Source: Dyella silvatica
GTDB lineage: Bacteria; Pseudomonadota; Gammaproteobacteria; Xanthomonadales; Rhodanobacteraceae
Direction of reading: 5' to 3'
Length of the DNA stretch: 47,642 nt
Assembly: GCF_026283955.1 (NCBI RefSeq)
Contig: NZ_JAPDPE010000024.1
Location: 1 to 47,642, forward strand
Below are positions 31,901 through 36,847 of this stretch, piece by piece (within the stretch, counting starts at the first letter, position 1; every line of letters starts with the position of its first letter). The notes under the pieces are model-generated. The model was not told where the DNA came from, did not search any database, and saw nothing but the letters and a program-made list of their open reading frames with translations. A program made the translations under genes and the position numbers.

Positions 31901-34900
31901 AAACCACGGCCGATGGCGATACCGAAACCTGGGTGCGCGATACCTATGGCCGGGTGCTGCAACACACCGACCTGAGCGGGGCGCGTTATAACTACAACTA
32001 CGACCCTGCCAGCGGACAATTGATGAGCGAAAGCGACAACTGGTCGCCCGGTTCGCAAAATCAATCCACCCCGGCCTATGTCACCGCGCCGCTCGCCACG
32101 CCGAACAGTTCCACCCGCACCTACTACGCGGATGGCCAGCTCGCCACGCTGACCTATGCCGACGGTTCGGTCTACAGCTATAGCTACGACGCCAACGGCA
32201 ACCAGACACGGCAAGAGTCGACCACGGTCGATGGCAATAACAAGGCGGTGCATACCGTTACCCAGACCACCTATGACAGCCACAACCGCATCAGTCACGT
32301 GGTTGCCACCGATGTTATAGCGGGCACCACCACGCTGGATGAAACCTTTAGCTACGATGCGGCCGGCAATCGTCGTGAGATCGTCGCTACCAGCGGCGCG
32401 ACCACGACCAACGCCTGGTACACCTATGACGGTGACAACCGGGTGCAGGTCTCGGCAGGTGCGCTACAGAATGGCGTCATCCTGGTCACCAATGCGGCGA
32501 CCTCGTATGCCTTGGGCTATGACGGTGACGGCAACGCGATCACCCGTAGCACCGTCATGGCCGGTGGCGATACGTCGCTGCAGCGTTCGTACTTTGATGC
32601 TCGTGGTGAGTTGATCCGTGCCGACTACGCCGTGGATATCACCGCAGGCGGTACCTCGCGTGGCATCGAAGAGCTGCGCACTTACGATGCTGCCGGTCAT
32701 GTCACCTCGATCAATCAGTTCTACGCCCTGGGCACGACACTGGGCGCGCGGCCACCAAGCAAGGTAAACCCCGACAGCGGTGAGGGTGACCCCGGCACCA
32801 CCGGTACGAATGTGGGTGGCGAGATGTCCAGCGCCACCATCGATCGCTATGACGCCGTAGGCCGCCTGGCTGAAGAGCAAAACTTCGGCCATGCCAGCAA
32901 CTGGGATGGCACCGGTGGCGATGTCACCGTGCCGGTGTCGTTGCCCACGCCCGATGCCACCACCTATGGCAGCCTGTCGTTGCAGAACGCGGTGGTCTAC
33001 CAGGGCCCCAACGGCAGCGCAGGCTATGACGCGATGGGCCACGTGGCGTCGTATCAATACCGCGACGCCAGTGGACGTGTCGATCAATACGCGGTGACCT
33101 ATTTGCGCAAGGACGATTATCTGGAGGCGGCCACCAGTGGCCAGAATGTCTCCGGCACCGCCAACGTGCGCCCTGCCACCGACGAAAGCTATTACGACAA
33201 TCGCGGCAATCGCCTAGCGATCGCCCAGCACACGCAGTATGCGGGCGGCACGGTTGCCGATACCGTACGTGTGTTCGCCTACGACGGTAACGGTCAGATC
33301 ATCGAGCGTCGCGACGGCACCGCCAGTGGTGCCACGCTGAGTCAAGGCAGCAATGCCAGCCACCAGAACCAGCACTATGTCTACGTCAATGGCCAGCAAG
33401 TAGCCCATGTCGATGAGGGCGGCACGCTGGATGTACTCGATCAGGTCACCGCGTTCAGCAGTGGCAGCAGTTCGGGTGGCTATGTGGTGCAGGCGGGCGA
33501 TACGCTTAAGAGCATTGCACAGGCGCTCTACGGTAACGCCAGCCTGTGGTACGTCATTGCGCAAGCCAATGCGCTGTCCAGCGATAACGACCTGGCGATT
33601 GGCCAGAGTCTGACCACTCCGGCGGTAACCACCAACGCCAACGATGCGACGACGTTCAAGCCGTATAACCCTGGCGAGATCGCCGGCAGCACCACGCCGA
33701 ACTTGCCGACGATAGCGCCGCCACCGCCGCCGACTCATCAGCATTGCAATGTGCTGGCGGAGATCATTGTGATTGCGGTGACGGTGGTCGCGACGGTGTT
33801 CACGGCGGGCGCCACTAGTGAATTGCTGGCTTCGGAAATCGGTGCCGCCTTCGTCGCTGGCGCCGCAGGCAGCGTGGCCGGTCAGTTGGCTGGTGACGTG
33901 CTGGGTGTTCACCAAGGCATCGACCTGGGTCAGGTGATCACCAGCGGCGCAACCGCTGGTGTTGCGGCAGGTGTGGGCAGTGAGTTGGGGCAGTTCAGCG
34001 ATCTTGCCGCCGAGAGTGGGCAGGGCCTGAATTTTACCGGCAACGTGATCCAGGGCGCGGCAACCTATGTAGGTGCCGATGCCGCCGCCAAGATCACCGG
34101 TCAGTCGGCGCACTTTAGTTGGGCCGGGTTGGTTGCCAACAGCGTGAGCGCAGGGGTGAGTGGTGAGTTGGGCGCGACTACGGCGGATGTGCTGCAGGGC
34201 AGGCTGGGCGTGAACTATTGGGGCAATATCGCCGCCAGTGCCGCAGGTGGCGTAGTCAATCGCGAAACGAGTCTGGCCTTGGGCGATCGCCATGTGCAGA
34301 GCTGGCAGCAGATCGGCGAGACGGTGGGTGGGAATGCGCTGGCGAATGCAGGTGTTGCGGATTACCGGGCATACCAGTCGCAGCAAGCCATGGCGGCACT
34401 CAATAGCAGCGATAGTAATTTGTTGGCGAATACGCAGGGCGGATTGAATGCTGCTCTATGGCAGCAGAGTGGTGGGTTCGATAACGGGCAGCCGATGTTG
34501 GATGCAGCGTGGCAGCACGCTCAAAATAGCATCGACGGTTCGTTTGCTACGGGAGTGCAGGCCAGCCTGGGTAGTGGTAGCTGGGCAAACTCTAGCCTGG
34601 TGGACACGGGTTACGGAGCTGGCAATACGTCAAATGCATACGGCGGCGTCACTTATGATCCTACCTCCAACATACCGCTGGCTAGGTATTTTGTGCAGCC
34701 TGATGCTTCGGATGACGTCGGATCTCAAGAGGTCTCCGCAAGCTCCCGGACACAAGAAATGCAGCGCATTCGTGACATTGTTCCACTCATAAACGGAGCT
34801 CGTGATAATCCGTCTGTTGACCAGAGTGCATGGAGCCAGGCGCGGGTGGCTGGCGAGTACGCTACAAATCAAGTGATAAGCAATGCCCCCGATGCTGAAT

Positions 34901-35895
34901 CCAGCGTTGCGCGAGCTGAGCTGCTGGCGCATGGTTTGATAGCCACTAATCTGGAAGCGGTACAAGTGTCGGCGCAGAGCGATGCGGGGTCACAGGATGG
35001 TCTCGACGACGCTGCGTCGAGTAATACCGCTGGCGCCAGTACAGGCGCGGTCGATAGCTTGTGGAGCTATGGCACTGGGTCGGTACTAAGCGGTTTAAAT
35101 GATCAGCTGCGGGATACTGTCCCGGGCAGTGCAAGAGATACTGAATTACGTCGCCAAGTAGCGCTAGCCGGTTCCGTGAGTCGTAGCCCGCTAGACAATA
35201 TGCAGGCCCAGCTGACAATTCAAGAACTTGGCCTAAGTCGTTTGCAAGGTGAGATTGCTAGCTATGGTGCGCCGCTGCCGACGCTTCGAGCTTATGATCC
35301 AGTCATTGATGAACGAGCCCAACGACAAGTGGCTCAGCTTGAGATGCTTACGGGAAATTCGTTTGCAGGAGGATTTTATGGAGCCTCTGTCGCACTCGGT
35401 GCAAGTGATCAAAGGGCTGCCCAGATTGCGACTGCTGCTGGATTGGCGACAGATGCTGTGATGGCTGCAGGTGCGGTATCTGGTATACGGTTGGGGAGTG
35501 TTCCAAATAGCGGCGTTGGGCGCATTGAATTCGCTGGGGAGCCGCAAGAATTTGTTACCGATCTAGGCCATGTGACGGGTAAAAGCGCGCAGGCAAGGAA
35601 TCAAGCAATTAGCGCCATCATCAAGGAAGACTTCCCTAGCCTTAATTTGTCCTATCAACCGCAGTACAGTCCTTTCATCCGTACCGGGATTGCTCAAGAA
35701 GGCGGTGGAACTCAAATTGGCAAGGCCAATTTCTCGTCCAGAGAATCGCTCCGCAACGTGATTGTTCACGAGGAGCTACACCACAGGTGGTGGGAACGGG
35801 GTGTGCTCGACCATCATCCGAGGGGAGGTGCGAAGGAATTTAGGTTCTATGAAACAATCCGACGCTATGAGCGAATGAGAGGCTGGGGCGAGTGA
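16912..35895 (+). CDS. Giant RHS/YD-repeat protein, putative polymorphic toxin
   Basis: One open frame of 6,327 residues. ATG 16912 has AGGGGA 7 bases upstream; a GTG at 16867 is less likely. There is no signal peptide or PAAR domain at the N terminus (MVAVIAGNGLGLDNTSLTQL). YD repeats of the YDxxGxVxxxxxxxG type begin near residue 150. Residues 734-1810 hold about fifteen 71-residue spaced repeats, 1810-2680 and 2875-3760 two collinear super-modules, 4654-4803 and 4823-4976 two carbohydrate-binding-like domains, and 5524-5572 a LysM domain. After PPPPPTHQHC come hydrophobic segments (about 5612-5670), a Gly/Ala-rich pre-toxin region, and a tip with HEELHH (His6286, Glu6287, His6290). The canonical RHS core ending (RYYDPxxGRF...DP) is absent. 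RHS proteins form a beta shell that carries a toxic C-terminal domain. The overlapping downstream gene fits an immunity role. The export route and target are unknown. Confidence 0.93.
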   Translation: MVAVIAGNGLGLDNTSLTQLGQASGGQGAIGQGRVNQYLNVANGNLVLQGQDQGLIFDGTPLNALRTYNSQGQLSGNQGWLFGFGQTVNGLSGTVNTVGSTIVRTGDDGSAVTYTYNATLGVYVSSGQSGAQDTLAWNAASSTWSWTESSTRQQEIYNAHGQLTALSNAATGASYNFSYSNGMLSQVVAGDGDTLILGYNTANQLVNLSIQEVPPGQSAAVTRQQVSYSYDSQGRLSVVTTTLGSDTNNGLGSYSTAYGYDGTSDRVASVSQSDGTTVSYTYGQSPQGLYRVTGIITGSGAAAQAITLSYGNGTTTLTNALGQAWVYSYNAAGQLISIAAPAVNGANPTTQYSYDSSGNLLQQTDANGAMTNYGYDTNGNVLSVENPDGSTISYTYNADDQVLSRTTYTVPAQGRQGQSGYVAPSGTQTTYYIYDTSDRLNYLIDATGAVTEHDYTATAAGIYVLATTRQYMGATYGLTGLSPSTPPTLANMQAWVASNSVQSTLSQMSRVDYTYDLRGQWVTKTQWDTVDANGNGVSDAATAITTATHDAQGRLLQTATERGATRTTLDITSYTYDGLGRILSTKDAIGNVTSYIYIDSSNTLTITRANGSTLTQVRNSAGLLISTEQSSGPQSNPTTTLLYNAAGQSVATINGQGNTSYTFYDATGRVTGTVDASGLVTAFSYDASGNRLQTIQYATAINTAGWVSNAALTAQYPAALPVPAASSGDHVSLVIYDAFSRPVATVDSTGAVTVTVYDATGHVTAVTHYATLLTAAQVTALGGSPTLTALQADISASSSDRTSRTIYDANSHPIATIGTGGNVTMLTYDASGNAIVSMAYATVLTSAQMTALGTAPTLSALQADLSPSSSDQKSLAIYDTNNHPVASIDAVGNVTMTTYNSAGQIIASAAMTTPLTAAQLVALGNTPTLVMLQGFLDTNAGGYSTPTIYDANGNAVGVIDAGGKVTITTYNGAGNATSATQYATALAVAQIAALGSAPTLSALQAAVSPSAADTLTLTIYDANNRIVGQVGANLQATITTYDNAGNVIARRGYEQPISAATEASLGGAPTLAQLQGVITPNDSDQTYLAIYDASNHLLATVNNGQVTTNNYNGAGNIANATTYATVLTAAQITALGNAPTLAALQADLTHGANDTVITMVYDASNRIAATVDNSGNVTTTTYDSAGNISAKTYGSNTLTTAQVAALGSAPTLAVLLADLSPSVGDSVNRTIYDGNNRPVATIDDQGHVTTTTYDAAGHVAATIAYGNPVTVTQRAALSTSPTLATLTSFLTSSANDVAQVSIYDASNHLVGMVDANRNVSTMIYDVSGHLVSTTHHTPALSLLQAETLAALPTMAALQADLNINAGAHLIQTIYDASGHVIATIGADGTVNTSTYDASGNMVATTRYATPLAAGRSYITTLSALLAQLSPSSSDLTTHTIYDLNNRPVATIDTTGHVTTTTYNVAGSVASTTSFTTALTTAQLAELGGTPTQVALQAIVNATSHVIYDAAGQAVAIIDPQGAVSYNFYDADGRVAGTVDEAGALTAYAYDADGHRTQTIQYATSINTSGWVSSGVLTSGFPSLLPIPAANAQDRITQVIYDVAGRVVATIGATGQVSTSTFDGAGNTVSSTSYATALTTSQRTLLGSAPGLKALQADLSASANDRTISAIYDADNRVAATIDAQGYVTTTLYDAAGNVATTMAYATPLTAQQRINLGSTPTLATLQSDLTNSPGDQVTRNYHDGQGRQVAQVDADGFLTITTYDETLRNVTSARYATSLTAAQLSALNGHESAAVLVGLLGAIAANEVTRSTYNADNQLLSKADPDGVTTTYFYDNMGLVHLTMAMPLHGIPKSTSTTYDAFGNVIAKVNENYLTSTMTVDALGRRTSITDVEGNATYTYYDAAGRVIYSVQGEPNGSVSNSYGEVIAYTYNAFGEVLTETRYAAKLNLASAGLTAATPLATVAALVNGLSAPGGDANAVKTMTYTGDGQISTMTDGDGFQTTYSYDAFGDLVQTTQQLSSPGTALASGNSTTTQYGYDARGERTSEIDALGTSMARHTSNDYDAFGRVIRRTDGNGNTATYSYDPLGRQIDISQSVQGRVLHQQATYDAFGQVLTQTDALGHATTYQYDVANRTTIVTTPDGVKMTTIEDGFGHAVSVTDSAGNTTTYSYDGVGELVTVTDALNVIRSTSLQSGGGRIVDTTDQAGEVVVTYDAAGRVLTRVVDPKDSVDPNGLNLVTTYTYDGVGRELSVTDPSGVVTYFSYDASGRVLSQVQDAGAGELNLTTTYSYDGQGRVLMATVGSGTSGASTTQYVYDALGRLVQKTVDPTGLQQTTSYSYDANNNLVQLTDPSGNATYTIYNEANEAVYSIAPTGAQGSSQGIVTQYGYDADGHVVATHVYSTPVSVSSLGALANGGVAANLAIGATLVSGAATASDAISYQVFDADGRLQYTIDPTGAVTETRYNALGQVSETLAYATPVSVSSTLGAALFAGTVQSGDLQNALGAAGDSDTTTRVTYTYYDGDGRVVYTVTPNLISGVLGAAVSQLQYDLAGRVVSTIVYGLPLPMSSVGASATTASIAQALAQVETASTTRSTQSVYNGANEKVAQIDPNGNVSYTFYDANGRVSATVDAAGGVVQYTRDTLGRAIQQVAYIRAVSTAGWLANGAVTVTVAATMPLTPDGRLTQYTYDALGRLSSVTHYSQPPGMGSPVDGDTLTYFYDMASRVVHTTDVDLSGSAATRATSFFYDANGRTIGTLDANGYLTTRSYDAAGRLVQTVAYATATNPSLRGAYATLTPLVPASSGSDQVTTNYYDARGNVSGVLDADGYFTQYTYDQNNRQLTSTRYGTVVSAANRTSLVAITAVLAGTAAETTTRSYDTYGDVLSAQNAEGTVTQYAYDSMGRVLQESVAPGTTDARIMGTTYDAFGNIASTTDGVGAVSRYAYDLSGNKTSITDASGNSTWYVYDLKGRLVYTVRGIADASGKQNALGEVSETDYDVFGDALKTTVYAGLIPLSAGFAPTVASMTSAVTAMPGTGHDQDDQVRYQYDMEGNVVFKSDGDFNVTQFAYDGFGDLITRTRQQIGSFNFSSASTLSRSGVHIFSRPAPITNFITKYSYDALGHMTDQFDESISSSNVTTNLRELQWSYDAFGRAVAYVDGNGATTTYGYDSLNRELTQSLSVSGAVRTVATTYDAYGRVLSKADALGLMTLYAYDDVHRSITVTSPGGLVTTTVHSREGQDIAITDAGGNTTSYHYDGDGRLLQTSHPDGGVVVNHYDSLGNLIQTQDADGHVITYAYDAAGRVLTQTVDPAGLKLVTTYTYDGRGLKISEVDPNGAVTTYDHDGNGNVGTMVEDAGAAATALNVSTSYVYNINNEIINSSTTSSLDPSGSSNLYQYDGLGRLINEQLQTGQASSIKYSYDANGNVVKKIDGSGSTYYFYNEANERIYALTDVGGGPGVEGSLPDFGAITQYWYNADGQLTGTRQYTTTISSSSLSAIVRNLPVSSGGIEAALSSVASVVIPGVDDPVSYKVYNSSGQLQYTIDPSGAVVEARYNSAGQVSETLAYAQTVSTTPALVAALLAGTVSAKDIQSILASAQNSEASARITYTYYDSMGRVRFSISNASVGGQGGGLVKETRYDADGNVVAQLQYGTLIAPSSWGGTASTSSISQLLASITNVQVTQAIYDQAGRQVYVVDALHQVTETRYDGDNRVTWTLHYANAIPAATVLTVAAVAAAVQVANPDATSVRGVGSVYDKAGNVIQTLDTLSTTPSAIYTYDAIGLKTSYTNRDGQTWTYAYDSYGNLIRETSPAVAVATYGSDGSYTGATQQALVTFYSYYSSGLVKFKTEAYGLAQARQTQYSYDNTGNLTRISQVDPGVINPATGLLVATGNQLVNVTTYSALGQAVSNRVQENYPTYKVYDLDGRLAYDIDANGYVTGYQYDAYGEQTAVTRYAQAIDHSLLANGSQSPSKEQVQALLVTSSADRVVSTTYDSLGNKLSVIEPAVTYTKSDGSTAVGSPTTTYTYDAYGNVTSQAVLVQGDPAQGTAIWATTYNYYDALGHKTMSVDPMGYVSTWSYNAFGDVTSTTDWATAISTSGLVAGGAQPANPPAGNPATTGADRTTQTTYDNDGRKLSESVLRTYVNASGATVQGFVTTTYGHDGENRVTTVTQNGQTITTQYDALGRILSVTAPQERVLVSNWQALLAANPVLDLTSASLYIMASQVMSYTYDAFGNKLVQTQSSTGSSQAVSTYYQYDNANRLVASLTPLDGSLPNWTSSQAKYMTYDSSGNLLSTISTLTGEDNSTVTVQTSNVYDDDNLLIGTTTSRSGIPTPDSITKTQYNAFGEVISAGDGVIAAAVTSYDNAGCRLTATDPKTGVLHTYGYNLAHQLIIDAVPLSASGGTVWTKYTRDLDGRAIAEQVPSTNAATGENAGTLSAAYDHWGNVLSSTDAAGNTTTYTYNERNQVITQAGPAVSVVDMHGVSTLSTPTKTSAYDINDNLVAVTDENGNVTRTTYDTVRQLVQTTDGAGATSYVAYDALGNEVADQDGIGHVTFKNVDALGRVVQQGDFVLSADGKSRVATWRQAYVLDQGGNRLVTYDGMGSAYLQSGDATNAALHANFYGYDSQGRVQWSQGAAQRAASTFNVHGLQGGSWTQAIPNADFSQGATGWTPGPGWSVGNFGTGPYGPWTASFGGSGSSTAFMFNNNRVPVVPGQSITAWGWFVVNGDHGGGAIQITWFDANGNSLGGPNSQDIVSAGNGAGKSTLTGTAPAGAAWAEIGVGATNDSGSTINTSGVGWSYVPPAWATSTGADGSPIVTLPSGSFSQQPTNPDFENGDSGWNMGTGWSTHTQSNTSNGSWVANYTGNGSALMVNQDRVPVTAGQSISASIQVSLYLAPSGAAASGAVAIQWFDAAGNVISTSMGNVVNNDSQGDWRTSSLTATAPPGAAFAALAAYGSANGIGNVNVDAAVWNYQYIAPTPTGVVQTTYIYDRDGNLASETTADGDTETWVRDTYGRVLQHTDLSGARYNYNYDPASGQLMSESDNWSPGSQNQSTPAYVTAPLATPNSSTRTYYADGQLATLTYADGSVYSYSYDANGNQTRQESTTVDGNNKAVHTVTQTTYDSHNRISHVVATDVIAGTTTLDETFSYDAAGNRREIVATSGATTTNAWYTYDGDNRVQVSAGALQNGVILVTNAATSYALGYDGDGNAITRSTVMAGGDTSLQRSYFDARGELIRADYAVDITAGGTSRGIEELRTYDAAGHVTSINQFYALGTTLGARPPSKVNPDSGEGDPGTTGTNVGGEMSSATIDRYDAVGRLAEEQNFGHASNWDGTGGDVTVPVSLPTPDATTYGSLSLQNAVVYQGPNGSAGYDAMGHVASYQYRDASGRVDQYAVTYLRKDDYLEAATSGQNVSGTANVRPATDESYYDNRGNRLAIAQHTQYAGGTVADTVRVFAYDGNGQIIERRDGTASGATLSQGSNASHQNQHYVYVNGQQVAHVDEGGTLDVLDQVTAFSSGSSSGGYVVQAGDTLKSIAQALYGNASLWYVIAQANALSSDNDLAIGQSLTTPAVTTNANDATTFKPYNPGEIAGSTTPNLPTIAPPPPPTHQHCNVLAEIIVIAVTVVATVFTAGATSELLASEIGAAFVAGAAGSVAGQLAGDVLGVHQGIDLGQVITSGATAGVAAGVGSELGQFSDLAAESGQGLNFTGNVIQGAATYVGADAAAKITGQSAHFSWAGLVANSVSAGVSGELGATTADVLQGRLGVNYWGNIAASAAGGVVNRETSLALGDRHVQSWQQIGETVGGNALANAGVADYRAYQSQQAMAALNSSDSNLLANTQGGLNAALWQQSGGFDNGQPMLDAAWQHAQNSIDGSFATGVQASLGSGSWANSSLVDTGYGAGNTSNAYGGVTYDPTSNIPLARYFVQPDASDDVGSQEVSASSRTQEMQRIRDIVPLINGARDNPSVDQSAWSQARVAGEYATNQVISNAPDAESSVARAELLAHGLIATNLEAVQVSAQSDAGSQDGLDDAASSNTAGASTGAVDSLWSYGTGSVLSGLNDQLRDTVPGSARDTELRRQVALAGSVSRSPLDNMQAQLTIQELGLSRLQGEIASYGAPLPTLRAYDPVIDERAQRQVAQLEMLTGNSFAGGFYGASVALGASDQRAAQIATAAGLATDAVMAAGAVSGIRLGSVPNSGVGRIEFAGEPQEFVTDLGHVTGKSAQARNQAISAIIKEDFPSLNLSYQPQYSPFIRTGIAQEGGGTQIGKANFSSRESLRNVIVHEELHHRWWERGVLDHHPRGGAKEFRFYETIRRYERMRGWGE
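19111..22341 (+). repeat. Array of about fifteen 213-bp (71-residue) repeats inside rhs
   Basis: Unit starts fall every 213 bases or close to it (for example 19111, 19324, 19537). Each unit has the form IYDxxNxxxAxID, then VTxTTYDxxGN, then YATxLTxAQ, then ALGxxPTLxALQADL and a Ser/Asp-rich join. The first two motifs are YD repeats. The last part, about 30 residues, is a regular insert absent from ordinary RHS repeats. One unit (about 21421-21708) is longer and carries a TSINTSGWVSSG-type insert also found just before the array at about 19005 and again near 24880. Confidence 0.85.
22339..28190 (+). repeat. Two collinear super-modules inside rhs
   Basis: Segments 22339-24960 and 25534-28190 encode aligned stretches of roughly 880 residues each. 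Shared landmarks occur in the same order: TTYDAFGN, NxTSITDxxGNxT, a YSVQG/YTVRG strand, YDxFGDL, TYSYDANNN/KYSYDANGN, YNEANE, LQYTIDPTGAV / LQYTIDPSGAV, QVSETLAYA and TYTYYD. Divergence is considerable, so the duplication is old. Confidence 0.7.
35515..35895 (+). other. C-terminal tip of the RHS protein: zincin-like toxin domain
   Basis: About 127 residues from VGRIEFAGEPQEF to the stop codon. The segment NVIVHEELHHRWWERG has an HExxH zinc-binding helix (His6286, Glu6287, His6290). It is followed by DHHPRGG and a helix FYETIRRYERMRGWGE whose Glu residues could supply the third metal ligand. Position at the extreme C terminus and an overlapping small gene downstream are the usual layout of polymorphic toxins. 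A metallopeptidase activity is inferred only from the motif; a metal-dependent nuclease is possible. Confidence 0.55.
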
Positions 35896-36305
35896 AGAGT
35901 TCAGACGAAGTATTGTTTCCGTGCCCGCGTTGCGGTAGCGCCGATCAGTTGCGAGCAGGCCAGTCCGTATTCCATTCACAGTTGCGATGGTATGAATCCG
36001 TGAATTGCCAACACTGCGGACTGAGGACCGAGGCCGATGGCCTCGGGTTCCCACCGGATGGCGTACGAGAGCGGATGTTATCGGTTACCGGTCTCTGGGA
36101 ATTATCTTTCAAGGAAGTAAGGTCGCTACCTCTCGCTGCCAGAATTATTAAGGAGCATCTTGCTCTTGAATCGAAGGAGGCATTGGCCCTTTTGCGGGGG
36201 GCTGGGGCAGTCGTGATCTACAAAGGCACAAGCGTGGAAGCCCTCTGGCTGGCTGAGCAATTTGAGAAGGTGCTTGAAAGCCCGCAGATATCGCGTATCG
36301 GATGA
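35892..36305 (+). CDS. Candidate immunity protein: zinc ribbon plus L7/L12-like domain
   Basis: A 137-residue acidic cytoplasmic protein. GTG 35892 overlaps the rhs stop codon (GTGA), so translation is probably coupled, as expected for an immunity gene. Residues 11-42 form a zinc ribbon with CPRC (Cys11, Cys14) and CQHC (Cys39, Cys42). Residues about 78-130 resemble the C-terminal domain of ribosomal protein L7/L12: IIKEHLALESKEALALLRGA, then a VVIYKGTS turn and an EALWLAEQFEKV helix match that domain's alpha-alpha-beta pattern. I know no characterised immunity protein with exactly this pairing. That it neutralises the HEELHH tip is inferred from position. A transcription-terminator-like hairpin lies 213 bases downstream. 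Confidence 0.7.
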   Translation: MKSSDEVLFPCPRCGSADQLRAGQSVFHSQLRWYESVNCQHCGLRTEADGLGFPPDGVRERMLSVTGLWELSFKEVRSLPLAARIIKEHLALESKEALALLRGAGAVVIYKGTSVEALWLAEQFEKVLESPQISRIG

Positions 36306-36337
36306 TGTCCGGCCCGATGCCCTAAATAGCGTTATAA

Positions 36338-36499
36338 ACGGCTCTGAGCGAACCTTGGGATTGGTACAAGCGGACTCGAGAATCCGAGCACGCGGCGAAT
36401 GGGTGCATTGTGAAAAGGGAGGACTTCTACGGCGGGGATATGATCGCTGTCGCGGTTGATATTGGTACAAGAGATGAGCGAATCAAAGACGATCTGTGA
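36338..36499 (+). pseudogene. Orphan gene fragment downstream of the immunity gene
   Basis: An open stretch of 53 codons without a start, ending at TGA 36497. Its translation is protein-like, with EPWDWYKRTRESEHAANG and EDFYGGDMIAVAVDIGTRDE. The frame is closed upstream by TAA at 36335. It looks like the 3' end of a lost gene, possibly an earlier toxin or immunity cassette. Other frames across the same bases are less protein-like. I do not recognise the family. Confidence 0.35.
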
Positions 36500-36517
36500 T
36501 CGCTTAGCTGGTGTTGT

Positions 36518-36547
36518 CTATAAGCCCGCCTATCGGCGGGCTTATAG
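36518..36547 (+). terminator. Terminator-like hairpin after the rhs-immunity region
   Basis: CTATAAGCCCGCC (36518-36530) and GGCGGGCTTATAG (36535-36547) form a perfect 13-bp stem with loop TATC. The AT-rich base and GC-rich top suit termination in either direction, although no long T run follows. Confidence 0.7.
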
Positions 36548-36604
36548 TTCCAAACACAGCAACTTCGTTGCCAGACGCTTGAAGTGCCATCAGAAGAAAC
36601 AAAC

Positions 36605-36637
36605 GGGTCAGTGACATTCTCTTTATGTCACTGACCC
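36605..36637. repeat. REP-like palindrome (GGGTCAGTGACAT)
   Basis: GGGTCAGTGACAT (36605-36617) and ATGTCACTGACCC (36625-36637) are perfect 13-base inverted arms around TCTCTTT. A third copy, GGGGTCAGTGACA, lies at 36788-36800 in the same orientation as the left arm. This arrangement resembles palindromic REP-type elements mobilised by REP-associated transposases, though no such transposase is in the window. Confidence 0.6.
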
Positions 36638-36651
36638 CTTATTTGGCTTGA

Positions 36652-36798
36652 GAGTTGAATACATCAGGCATGTTGGGGGGGGCTGCTGTGGCCGTTACGG
36701 ATAATGCGGCTACCTATGCAGGTATCTATGGACTAGGGCGTGGACATAACGATCTGCCGCCTCCCACGGTGGATGTGACGGAGCAAAGGGGTCAGTGA
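36652..36798 (+). pseudogene. Second orphan fragment, between REP-like copies
   Basis: A 48-codon open stretch, with an ATG at 36670 giving 42 residues, that encodes AVTDNAATYAGIYGLGRGHN and a DLPPPTVDVTEQRGQ tail. It ends in the third GGGGTCAGTGACA copy, whose TGA is its stop codon. A run of eight G (36675-36682) lies near its start. It reads like the last part of a larger protein, perhaps a displaced rhs tip, cut by the repeats. No ribosome binding site is evident. Confidence 0.3.
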
Positions 36799-36800
36799 CA
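36788..36800. repeat. Third copy of GGGTCAGTGACA
   Basis: A direct copy of the left arm of the palindrome at 36605-36637, about 180 bases away, and the one nearer the convergent lipoprotein gene. Confidence 0.55.
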
Positions 36801-36847
36801 CTTATCCCTAAAGAAAATGCCACTGCCACCTTAGTTGAAATCTTTAG

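Noticed and set aside
33214-34386. A 390-codon - strand frame opposite the rhs 3' region
   Set aside because: The rhs frame is uninterrupted here and encodes LysM and pre-toxin motifs; the antisense product shows no domain.
36262-36459. A 65-codon + strand frame overlapping the immunity gene end
   Set aside because: It overlaps the better-supported immunity gene, and its translation is Arg-rich and unlike a natural protein.
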